Positions 46,834 to 58,624 of a stretch of 64,000 nt of DNA are shown here, piece after piece. The stretch is from Diadema setosum (taxonomy: Eukaryota > Echinodermata > Echinoidea > Diadematoida > Diadematidae). The stretch covers positions 19,248,385 through 19,312,384 of the forward strand of contig NC_092705.1 in NCBI RefSeq assembly GCF_964275005.1, read 5' to 3'. Made by a program: the position numbers and the translations under genes. The stretch's first letter is position 1. Every line of letters starts with the position of its first letter. The notes under the pieces were generated by a model. It worked only from the letters and a program-made list of their open reading frames with translations. It was not told the origin of the DNA and ran no database searches.

Positions 46834-47743
46834 TGATTTCTTTCCTCATTTAGCAATATTAGTAGGTAAATTGAGAGCAATTCTGACACACGCATTTACA
46901 GTGAGGTTCAAACATATTTGAAGAAACCAGAAAAACAACACTGTATGTACAAGTATTGGTTGTCACACACACAGCTGACATCACTAGAGGGGTAACGCCA
47001 ATGAAGGGAAACAAGAAAATTGACATGGCGTATAGATATACTAATGATAAGGCCTAAGAAGCGGGATTTCACATGGACTGGTACGAAACAAGAATAACAC
47101 TTTACGAACATGCACGGTACACGGTACGAAATACACCCTGCCCCTCCGTTGTAAGGGAGTTTTAATAGTACACTAAATATTGAAAGAAAACCATTCTTTT
47201 TATTTTGCTTTATGACACTAAAATCGTTTAATGTGAGATTTTACATCATTATAGAATCTGTTATGTCTGTGTTTCAGTCTCGGTTTTTTTTTTTTTTCCA
47301 GTGAATTCACCTACCAAATGCAAAGCTTACGTAAGCAACGAAAATCGAGAATGAAGTGACATTTCTTAAGCTGAACAATTGGACTGAAAAGGTAGAAAAG
47401 AAACGTGGAAAGTTACTAGTATTTTGAGCAGGTTAAACCAAATCATGTGGGATGAAATCCACTGCGACATTGAGGTATCTAAACTGGTCTTGACGTACTT
47501 GTAATTGCTGGGATGCAATTTTCAAGTTGGTAGTGGTGCAGATAGAGCATGCATTATCATATGCCTGCTTAAGTAAAGATATAAAAGATACGGGTACTGT
47601 CGGCTGTTTATGCGCTTACATGTTAAGGGTACATAAAAACCCGTGTTCAATCATGTCCATTTGTAACTAGTACACGTGTAATAGCGTATATACCTGCTCT
47701 ATAATTTACACATGCAACTTGCAGCAATTCGCTTGAACTCAGC

Positions 47744-48309
47744 TTAAAGGGAAGACAAACCCCAAGAGCAATGTGGATTGAGTGAAAGCAGCAACATTAG
47801 TAGAACACATCAGTGAAAGTTTGAAGAAAATCGGACAATCGATGCAAAAGTTATGAATTTTTAAAGTTTTGATGTTGGAACCGCTGGGTGAGGAGACTAC
47901 TAGAGGTTATGACGTATGAGTGGACAACAATACCAAGAAAATATAAAGAAAATTCTGCAAAAATCCATTTTTCATGAAAATTACAAATTCCATCAACTTG
48001 ATATTGACATATGTTAAGGGTAGCAATTATTCCCCCTGCTTTCTGAAAGCGGTTGGTCCATTGCTCTTTCATGATTGTAGAAAAGTGAATATTTGTTGAA
48101 TTTCCTTTATATTTTCTTTGTATTGTTGTCCACTCATACGTCATATCCTCTAGTAGTCTCCTCACCCAGCGGTTCTAACACCAAAACTTTAAAAATTCAT
48201 AACTTTTGCATCGATTGTCCGATTTTCCTCAAACTTTCACTGATGTTTTCTACTAATGTTGCTGCTTTCACTCAATCCACATTGTTCTTTGGGTTTACCT
48301 TCCCTTTAA
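47744..48309. mobile_element. palindromic MITE, ~565 bp
   Basis: TTAAAGGGAAGACAAACCC at the left and GGGTTTACCTTCCCTTTAA at the right. Arms of about 240 bp pair almost throughout (GTGGATTGAGTGAAAGCAGC, ATCGATGCAAAAGTTATGAA, AGGAGACTACTAGAGG and complements). The centre is about 80 bp. No coding potential. TTAA at both ends. Confidence 0.8.
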
Positions 48310-51300
48310 AGGAGACACAAATTATATCAAATTTCATGAGATAATGAAAGAATTGTAATAACCTGGAAACAAAGATTGGTATTAATGATTATTCTATGCA
48401 CCATGTATTGACATTTTACAGTGCACGATGTTGACTGTTCAATGTTTTACATACCTTCCGTCCTTCCTCCATTTTGTTTCATTTCATGTATTGTATTGAC
48501 CCAGTTGTCTTCTGCGTAAAATGCTTACTAAGAGTGCCTCCTATAGTCTGCATTAGCCACAAAGTTAATGCCATCCTTCCCCTTCTGCCTTTTTTTTCAC
48601 TGTTCTCTCTTTGTTTACTTGATTGTTATTTTTTTTATTATGCATTATTAGTTTCGTTTAGATCTCTTTTGGAGGCCTAAGTTGCAAAATTGCACTGAGG
48701 TCAATTCATCTCGACTATTGTTAGATATGTCCTGGGTACGCATATGTTGTTGATATTTTATTTTAGTCGGTGTTGACGCTGTGATTAAGGCTCCAAATTT
48801 TAGCGCTCTTTTGCAGTATACTGATTACTCATCTTCACGATACATGTATTCATAGTTCTTATGTGTTCACATATTGCTCTTCCGCTCCTATTTCACTTTT
48901 ATCTTAATGTTTAGTTCAATTATTCTAATCACTTCCCGAAAATTCTCGAAACCCCTGTCACTAATGCACTGAGGAAATCGAACTTGATAGAATACGAAAG
49001 AATTTAATTTAATTCAGTTCAATTTAATTTACTTCCATCAAACAAAAATGCATTATACGAAGTATACAATTTTTTATTCATATTATTGAGCAATTTGAAC
49101 AACAAAAAATACAAGTGAAATAAAATACAAAATATAAGTGCGGATAATTACACTGAGAAACGACGTTTGTAAAACGTCGATCCCTAAAAAAACAAACAAA
49201 CAAAAAACAAAACAAAAAACCCCGATAGCATATATATTCAAAATTATTCTAAGTATGTACCGTTAAAGCATTTGAAATTGATATACGCGTATATGATGCT
49301 ATTGAGATAAAGTACATCGTAAACAGTATTTGTTTTAAATTACAAAAATATATATAAACTTAGACTAACATAACAATGTTACGGTACAGACACTATTCAT
49401 TAAGTCACGTGTACCAAGAAAATATGGTGTCCAAACAACAGTACATACAGGGGCACACAGGCTGTCACGCAAAAAAAAAAAAAAAAATCACGCATGAAGG
49501 AAAGGCGAAATATTGTAACAAGAACGAGAGTGGAATGATATTACAGCACAACAATAGACGAGGAGAAAGAAGAAGGAGAAGAAGAAGAAGAAGAAGAGAA
49601 GAAAGGAAGAGGGTTCTGTGAATACGTCATTCCATCGCCAGGACAGATGAAAGTACAAATCTTATTACATAAACAATCTAATTATCTAATATATGTAGAA
49701 AAGTTTATATCGAAATGTAATAAGCTAAGAGGATTCTTGTAAGCTGTTATCTATCGTTCCAAAGTCTGGGTCCAGTATATACAAACAAATGTGTTTTAAG
49801 TAGGCCTGTGTACATTTCTCATTAGAAGGTGATGGAACTCATGGGATCGTCTTGTGTCGTCCTGTGTATGTGATTATTTTGATGAAATCATTCTTGAAAT
49901 GTTTTAGGCAACTGATTTCAGTTATAGTCAAACATGAACTGACCAAGGTGAAGTGAATACAAATCTTTTGTATTTTCAAAATTGTATATGTTTAGACAAC
50001 AAAGCATCAGTATGTGATCACGTATGGAGATAACAGATAATTCTGAGCGCCATCCTTTCCAAGAGAAAATGTTTTTATATTAATGTCTGATATGTATTAC
50101 CCCAAACAAGGGTTGTATAATTCAAGTACGACAATACAAAACCTGAATAAAGTGTCATTAATGCACATGAAGAAAGGTGATGTTTAAATCTATTCATTAC
50201 ACCTATATTATGCAATACAATTTGTCAATAGGACTAATAGGCCCCTAAGTATGCAAGATTAACCTTGCTATACACTGTAAAATCCATGCAATAGCATAAA
50301 TTATGTAAAAGATATATTCTAAAGAGAATCGAATCAGTGACATTAAACTACTCCATTTGTAACTTGTACTCGACCTCGAAATACAATGATAGACGGGAAG
50401 ATGAAATGATAACACACTGTCATTCTAATTAAAGTGGTAATACCCAATACCAGCCTTTTAATGTCTTCCGGTGTAGAATTTCAGGTGAGGACTAGGTTTC
50501 TCACGTAGAAATGCTGGTAAGATGTGCAAGCATATCACAAGGCATGGTGCCAGTAATTTTCTCCAATAGACAAAGTGTTAACAGCATGGGTACAGAAAAA
50601 TTTACTGTACTGCGGGCAAACACATGCATGTACATGAATTAGCTCTAAAATGTTTTTATCCGTTCTTGTACACTGCATGCACGTTTGTACGAAGAATATA
50701 TTTTAACAAAACATAAGATAATAATATATCAACATTGGATACTTTTTCCATTGATTTTTCGAGACGAAGTGGATGTTATACACAGGAAAGCAATTTTTTT
50801 TTTTTTAATTTGAACAGTTTTTTTTTTCTTTGTTTAGTGAGTATATAAATTCACTGCATAAAAAAGGGGAAAAATTAGCTTAGAATTATAATGTCTTTGT
50901 CACTCCCAACAACGATGGCAGGAGTGGATGTCCAGAGCTCTTGTTCTATATTGATTGACATAAGTTATTTATACTCAATTTTCTCCTCATTTTTCTTTGA
51001 TTATTTTATATCACTTTTGTGAAGGACACTGTACAAGAGGTTCACGTTTTTCCTAGTTTCTCCCAGTACCGAAAAAAGGGAATAACTCTTACTACTAGAC
51101 AGGATTGATATGATACAATGTGTATATCTTTTGCTTCTCTTCCTCCCCATTACTCCTTCGCCATGTACATTCCAAATTGTGATTCGCTAACTATACGATT
51201 GGCACTCTCTACTTTAAAAAAATTGCTCTTTACCTTTTTTTTTTATGGATACATTGTTGCTTAACTTTCTTCACGTATGTAAGTCCTATAACTTTCCAAC

Positions 51301-54100
51301 ATTCAAACTTTTCTTTTGCTAACTGCCACGTGTTTTCGTGATGGAAACAAAAACATCACAATAACATTGCGACACGATATCGAATGATGACACGGAATTG
51401 TGGTGTTGGGCTATGATCTCAACCCCGCATCCAGGAATAGTCAAGCAAGCTCTTTCAGAGACATCAAAATTTCCCAAATTCTTAATTTTGCTACCAGTGT
51501 CAGGTTGGGAAAATCGAAATGAATATTGATACTCATTTTGCACTGATGGCCAGAAAACCAAATCAAACAAGATAAAATCAAAACATGTTGATGACAAAAT
51601 GACAATGTTTATTGTGTTCACACAAGAATTCCATGTTTTGTAAGCTGAAATACATGTACAAAAATTTTTGGCTCGCTCGCCTCGCTCCCTCGCCAAAATT
51701 TATTTAAACAAGAAGATAAGAACAAAACGTGATGATGACGCGGACAAAATGACAATGTCTATTGTGTTCACACATGTCATTTTATATTTAGCAGGCAAAA
51801 TGTTGCACGGAGCAGCGGCTGCAATTTCTTTCGTTCTGAAGCGATCGCCAATTGGATCAAAACAGGGCGCCAACGGTTTCGAACATAGCACGGGGGGGGG
51901 GGGGGGTGCAAAAAACAAAGCGTAATGATGACGCGGAAATATACAAATTTCGGCTCACTCGCTCGTACGGATTTAGAGTATTTTTCAAGTCCTCAGTTTC
52001 TTGGTATAAATTGTTATCTAGAAGGCTGTCACTATATATCTTGATTAGAATTGTAAGATTTAATAAGCAGAAAATGACAAGAATTCCATGTTAAGTATAA
52101 GCTGAAATACAAAAAAAAAAATTGTTGCATTTAAATCACCATCAAAAGACCCCTTTTAAGTGCTTGAAAAAGCATAATATTATCATGTGGACATTTTTTT
52201 AAAGTCCCTACCGGGATGGGGTTGGGATTGAACACTTTTTCAGAAATTAGGGGCGCAATTTTTGCGCTTGCCCCGGGCGCCGTTTTCCCTAGATACGCCA
52301 CGGATATTAATAAGCAGCAGTCGGGGAAATGATGGAAACCAGTATGTATGTGTGTATAGGTGTGTCACGGTGTGTCTGTGTGCATTTTGAGTGTCATTTT
52401 AAAGTTCTTATGCTATGTCAGGAAATGTTTTCGCACACACACCCCCTTTAAATTACATCCTATCAAACCCGCCTTTGTTCTTGTGTTCGCACAGGCGTGT
52501 GTTCCTTTTGTTGAAATCGCAAGCAATTACCGGGTATTGCTTGTGCTTAGCTAGTCTCGTCTGGGATCCATTCCTTTTTCGTTGGTGCGATATTTTGCCA
52601 ATGGCGACAAACCAAGAGAGGGCGCAAATTTTCTGATTGCGATATTAAATCGTGAGATTGCGCGCTCAACGAAAAAAGACGCGTCCGGTATAGGGCTCAC
52701 ACCTGTAAATGAAATGGAATATCCAAGACCCCTACAAATTCGTACCAAAGATACCAAAATAAATGAAGCAAAAAATTTAATTAAAAATCAATAATGCAAT
52801 TTGCCAAAAAACTGAATAGCTGCAGATATTGGGTATGAATTCCTTTACACACTGCATTTGGTTGGAAGATGAAAGCTTTTCTCATGGAATTTGAAGGGAC
52901 TATATTTCATTGGGTGCATGTACAGAAAAATAGGTGAATGTTTGAGTGAAAAGAACTTGTGGTCTGGCTTTGCAAACCCTTGGACAGAGTTTGAGCCGAG
53001 GAACCCCCCTTGGAAATTTGATGGATGAAAGGGTGTAGGCCTATCTCACGTACATCCAGGTTAGTGAAGATGAAACACTTCATTTCTCCCAGCTATTTTA
53101 CAGAATTTTTTGAATTTTGAATTTTAACACACGTCTCTATGGGGAATTATTTACCCGTGTGAGCCCTGTAGCAGTGGAACGAATTCATTTCGTGATATGT
53201 TGCCAATTTGTGGCTTTGCTGCAAAAATGCACAATACACTGTACTACTACAGCAGAGACAGCGCTGGACCCATCATGCATATCCAGGTTGGGTCGAGCGA
53301 CTTGCCATGACATCATGTAATCAGCTGCATAGCTGATCACAATGACGATGTCATGGCAAGTCAAGCGATTTTCTCCGAAACGGGAGTCCTGTGGAGACGG
53401 GAAATGTGCGGATGTCATCAATGGGAAATGTGCAAATCATTTTTCTTCACCGTTATCATGCATAAATATGGTAGATAAACTCAATATCAAAACTGCACCT
53501 TTAGTATTTTCTTGATAAAATCCTGGACAGATTTTCACCAAACTTGGCAGGTATCTCCATTATGGTGATAGGATCTCAATTTGTTTAAATTAGCCTCAAA
53601 GTCCCGGAACTATGGTTTCATTAAAAAAAAAAATATTCTTCTCTATAAATAAGATAGACCTAGGTTGGTGATATAAAAACATTAATGACTGTAGTTTCAA
53701 GTTTAATGGCAGATCCAGGGATGCCGGGCAAGGGGGCCGTTGGGGGGGGGGGGGGGGGGGGGGTCGGAGGTGTCGAAATGTTTACATTTTAGCTTCTTCG
53801 TGAAAACGCCCCAACACATTTTCACCAGATGAATTTGGCAGATAGCATCCATTGGAGTCAACGGCGTAAATCCATACTGAGGAGTGGGGGGGATGATCGG
53901 CGATAGTCACCATCACCACGATTACAAGCCCATAACCGAACCGGCGCAGCCTTGAGGGGGACGGGGGGGGGGGGGGGGTGAGAGAAGCAGAGCTTGGTAA
54001 ACCCCCCCCCCACACACACACACACACACACACTTTACAAGGATCGGATGTCTCACTCTTTTGCATGAAATATAAAGTGGGAGGAGAGTGATATATTTCT
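48310..54100. other. gene-free interval
   Basis: AT-rich with no recognised exon. Contents: a GAA-type microsatellite at 49560-49612 that produces an Arg-rich shadow frame; degenerate repeats of about 145 bp at 51560-51960 (GACAATGTTTATTGTGTTCACACA at 51601 and again at 51749); an inverted repeat at 53298-53366; G runs near 53740 and 53960; and a CA microsatellite at 54010-54032. Confidence 0.5.
53298..53366. repeat. inverted repeat
   Basis: CGACTTGCCATGACATC and GATGTCATGGCAAGTC, with inner ATCAGCT/AGCTGAT, form a stem-loop of about 68 bp. Confidence 0.7.
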
Positions 54101-54104
54101 GACA

Positions 54105-56400
54105 AACTGTTACAAGCGAGCTTGAAAATTTTGATATTTTACAGTCCCAAAACTGCAGTTTGTGACTGCATTTTGTCCGCTTTGGAAATTAAGGGGGGGG
54201 GGGGGGCACCGGGTGAAACTGCCGGCAATTACTGACAGCAACATCAAGAGAATGGCATAACAATTAAATGCGAGCGAGCGAAGCGAGCGAGCTTGAAAAT
54301 TTTGACATTTTACAGTAAAAAAACTGCCGTTTTGGGCTGTATTTTTTCGCTTTGGAAATTAAGGGGGGCGCACAGGGCGCAACTGCTGGCACGTACTGGC
54401 AGCAACAACAGGAGAATGGCATAACGATTAAATGCGAGCGAGCGAAGCGAGTGAGCTTGAAAATTTTGACATTTTACAGTCCCAAAACTGCCGTTTGTAG
54501 CTTTTTTTTAGCTTTGGAAATTAAGGGGGAGCACCGGGCGAAAACCATTGGCAATTACTGGCAGCAACATCATGAGAATGGCATAATGATTAAATGCGAG
54601 TGTGCGAAGCGAGCGAGCTTGAAAATTTTGACATCTTACAGTCCCCAAAACTGCCATTTGTAGTTATATTTTTCGCTTTGGAAATTAAAGGGGACGCACC
54701 GGGCACAACTGCTGTCAATCACTGGCAGCAACATCAGGAGAATGCCATAGCGATTAAATGCGAGCGAGCGGAGCAAGCGAGCCTTAAAATTTTGACATTT
54801 TGCAATCCCAGAAAATGTCGTTTGTAGCTGCATTTTTTCGCTTTGGAAATTAAGGGGAGGCACACCGGGCGAAAACTGCTGGCAATTACTGGCAGCAACA
54901 TCAGCAGAATGGCATAATGATTGAGCGAGTGAGCTTCAAGGGGGCGCACAGGCCGCAACTGCTGGCAGTTCGTACTGGCAGCAACATCAGGAGAATGGCG
55001 ATTAAATGCGAGCGAGCGAAGCGAGTGAGCTTGAAAATTTTGACATTTTACAGTCCGCTTTGGAAATTAAGGGGGAGCACCGGGCGAAAACTGCTGGCAA
55101 TTACTGGCAGCAACATCAGGAGAATGGCATAATGATTAAATGCGAGCGAGCGAAGCGAGCGAGCTTCAAATTTTTGACTTATTACATTCCCAAAACTGCC
55201 GTTTGGCTACTTTGTAGCTATATTTTTCGCTTTGGAAATTAAGGGGGGAGCACCGGGCGAAAACTGCTGGCAATAACTGGCAGCAACATCAGGAGAATGG
55301 CATAATGATTAAATGCGAGCGAGCGAAGCGAGCGAGCTTCAAAATTTTGACTTATTACAGTCCCAAAACTGCCGTTTGTAGCTATATTTTTCGCTTTGGA
55401 AATTAAGGGGGGGGGGGAGCACCGGGCGAAAACTGCTGGCAATAACTGGCAGCAACATCAGGAGAATGGCATAATGATTAAATGCGAGTGAGTGAAGCGA
55501 GCTTCAAAATTTTGACATCTTACAGTCCCAAAACTGCCGTTTATAGCTATGTTTGTCGCTGTGGAGATTAAGGGGGGAGCACCGGGCGAAAACTGCTGGC
55601 AATTACTGGCAGCAACATCATGAGAATGGCATAATGATTAAATGCGAGTGTGCGAAGCGAGCGAGCTTGAAAATTTTGACATCTTACAGTCCCCAAAACT
55701 GCTATTTGTAGCTATATTTTTCGCTTTGGAAATCAAAGGGGACGCACCGGGCACAACTGCTGTCAATCACTGGCAGCAACATCAGGAGAATGCCATAGCG
55801 ATTAAATGCGAGCGAGCGGAGCAAGCGAGCCTTAAAATTTTGACATTTTGCAATCCCAGAAAATGTCGTTTGTAGCTGTATTTTTTCGCTTTGGAAATTA
55901 AGGGGAGGCACACCGGGCGAAAACTGCTGGCAATTACTGGCAGCAACATCAGGAGAATGGCATAATGATTAAATCCGAGCGAGCGGAGCGAGCGAGCTTC
56001 AAAATTTCGACTTATTACAGTCCCAAAACTGCCGTTTGTAGCTTTATTTTTAGCTTTGGAAATTAAGGGGGAGCACTGGGCGAAAACTGCTGGCAATTTA
56101 TGGCAGCAACATCATGAGAATGGCATAATGATTAAATGCGAGTGTGCGAAGCGAGCGAGCTTGAAAAATTTTGACATCTTACAGTCCCCCAAACTGCCAT
56201 TTGTAGCTATATTTTTTTTTGCTTTGGAGATTAGGGGGGGGGGGGGGGGCGCACCGGGCGCAACTGCTGTCAATCACTGGTAGCAACATCAGGGGAATGG
56301 CTTAGCGCTTAAATGCGAGCGAGCGGAGCGAGCGAGCTTTAAAATTTTGACATTTTACACCCAAAAAACTGCCGTTTTTAGCTATATTTTTGCGATTTGG
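54105..56400. repeat. ~165-bp tandem array
   Basis: About 13 units marked by TTTGGAAATTAAGGGG at 54183, 54353, 54517, 54680, 54845, 55064, 55226, 55396, 55561, 55727, 55893, 56056 and 56222. Each unit contains GCGAGCGAGCGAAGCGAGCG, TTTTGACATTTTACAGTCCC, AAAACTGCCGTTTG, GCACCGGGCGAAAACTGCTG and AGCAACATCAGGAGAATGGC. The unit is mostly 162-172 bp. A related GCGAGCGAGCGAAGCGAGCG stretch lies at 57019. Frames of 70-100 aa cross units but follow the repeat. Confidence 0.9.
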
Positions 56401-58602
56401 TTTGTCCCACTTTTATGGGGGAACCATCCCCCCCCCATCGACGCCTCTGCATATGAGGGAGCTTTTGTTAAGTGAAAGATATGCTGCACACTCTTTGACA
56501 AATTAGGGAAATATACGTCAATCTCAACAGTGTACTTATCGAAAGGGATCCAGTATAGCGGAACTTTTGCATGTTTATGATTGGAATTCAACGATTTGGT
56601 GCATAGTTCTGGCGGTATTTGGACAATAATTCCATTAAGAAAGTTCGAAATTTGTCCTCATCTCGGATATTGCTTGGGGGATAAATGATTTGCCTGCCTA
56701 AACACTTTCGTAGGGGCGGGGCAAATGCCTTTGCCCCCCCCCCCCCGAGATATTTTCGACGCCCCTGATCTTCCCTGTGAATACCCATAGATGTATCTTG
56801 ACTGAATTATCAGTCACTGTCGTTCCTCATGAATGATTCAGGAAATGGAGGGGGTTCAATTATGGCAATATAGTTTTGTTATTGATTGTTTGTTTGTTTT
56901 CGTACATATTTTGCAGATGGTCCCAAGTTACTCTCGTCTTAGCATGTTTACATGTAGGCCTACACTATTTGACGTTGTCAACGTCTGAGCCATACCTTAC
57001 AGTGTATGTCCATGTCCGCGAGCGAGCGAAGCGAGCGAGCGCTTGAGAAAATTATGCATTCGATTTCCTACAAGATAGAATACTGTTCAGCTCTGTTACC
57101 TGTCTGAAGGCCGGCGTACAAACGTCATGCAATATGCCAAAATTGATACAATCACATTTCTGCTTCCTCCATTTTTTTTTTTTCAAAATTCAGGGGGGGA
57201 TGATTGTACAGGCCATCCCCCCCTCCTCCATTTCAGGGGGGGGGGGGATATATCCCCCCCCATCCCCCCCGGGATTTACGCCCATGATTGGAGTTGTGGA
57301 TCTCGATCTGTTTAGATAATCAACTCCCGGTTTTGGGAGGAGCCTGAAGATTACGGATTTTTAATCCATTTTTTTTTTATGGTACCATTGGTAGACTTAT
57401 CATGGACACAATATTATAATAAGTTCGTGTTCACATTGCTGTCTATAGTTTTAAATGTGCTTCTGGTGGACTTCTGCATGTGTTTCTGCACAGGGCGGGG
57501 GGGGGGGTGGAGGTATTGTGGATTGTGGCAGAACTCTAACACTTTCAGCTCCTGGTTTAAAATCCTTCATCCGTATGAAGGATTTCCAACAACTCTGGAA
57601 CATAGCATCCCTCAGGCAATATAATCTCAACTTAGCCATTAAGTATTCAAACCTTTGAGAATGAAGTTGTAAAGAATAATTTTCAGAGGTGCAGGTCTGC
57701 TGCGAGATCACTGACACCACATTCAGAGCCAGAGCCTGAAGGCTTTGACGCCATTCAGAGCCTTAGTTCGCCCTCTAGTGGTGGGGAGGAGAAAACTCGC
57801 GTTGGCTCTCTCTCGCATCGCATTTTATACACGCACTTTCTGTTGGCGAAGCGCAAAGCAAGAGCGTACACACATGTATGGTACAAACATGTACAGTGTA
57901 CTTTTTTTTTTGCATTTTGTACGTACACGTACGTCCTTTGCACTTTGGCTTTTTTGCGCACACTGAATATTGAATCCGAAGAAGACCGGCCTGTTACCTG
58001 GGTGTCTGTCTCGAGATTGTCGGATTTGTGTGAATTTAAAAACCTTGTCAACGTTAAAAGTGAAGAAGATTTCTGTCAAAGAACTTTCTCATTTTCTTCT
58101 CAGGGATGTGCCTGTAAACTTCCTCGCACGGACAGCAAAGACACCATGTGTAGTCCCATGTGTTCTATTTACAGTCTGTTCGGTGTTCACGTAGAGTGCT
58201 AGAAAGCTTCTACTCTTGACCTCGCGTCGGCACTGGTCGGTGATGACTAATGTTACGTTAGTCATGTTGCTGATCATATAGATTTAGATTCAAGGTCTAT
58301 ATGTCGAAGGTGTAGGGCTTAGCTTGCCTTCTTCATGCAGTAGAAGGTATATCTCTGAAGTTAACACGCTGAGATTTTCAAGCTAAACACAACGTCGTGT
58401 TGCTGTTGTTGAGCTCGCTTGAATTGGATTGGACTGTGGACGCTTAAATGCTTTGTCAGTATGACCACATGACTTTACTGATTGTAAGCATACATGTATA
58501 TCCAGATGCCCAACTCCCGTTTATTTGTGGTTTCCACTGAACTGTGTCACAGCAGATAAAACAACTGGCAACTTGCAAACAACAGCATCAGACGGTCAAA
58601 TC
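56400..58602. other. interval upstream of IWS1
   Basis: Homopolymer G/C tracts (56739-56755, 57231-57270, 57497-57508) and no recognisable exon up to the IWS1 start codon. The promoter and 5'-UTR probably lie in 57700-58602, but no TATA box or initiator can be fixed by eye. A 119-aa open frame at 57843-58202 has no family resemblance. Confidence 0.4.
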
Positions 58603-58624
58603 ATGGAAGAAGAATATGACAGTG
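58603..58624 (+). CDS. IWS1: IWS1 exon 1 (start)
   Basis: ATG followed by EEEYDS and the first base of a Gly codon; donor GTAAGC. The ATG was chosen because the peptide joins in frame with exon 2 to give the family's N-terminus. Confidence 0.8.

Noticed and set aside
49376..49621. ORF with an Arg-rich tail
   Set aside because: The tail is a GAA/AGA microsatellite read in one frame; the rest has no domain and no splice context.
54352..56283. Family of 70-100-aa ORFs with a WQQHQENGI motif
   Set aside because: They repeat with the tandem DNA unit, whose length is not a multiple of three, and both strands show similar frames.
57843..58202. 119-aa open frame upstream of IWS1
   Set aside because: No recognisable domain and no splice support; it may overlap the 5'-UTR but is not a supported gene.
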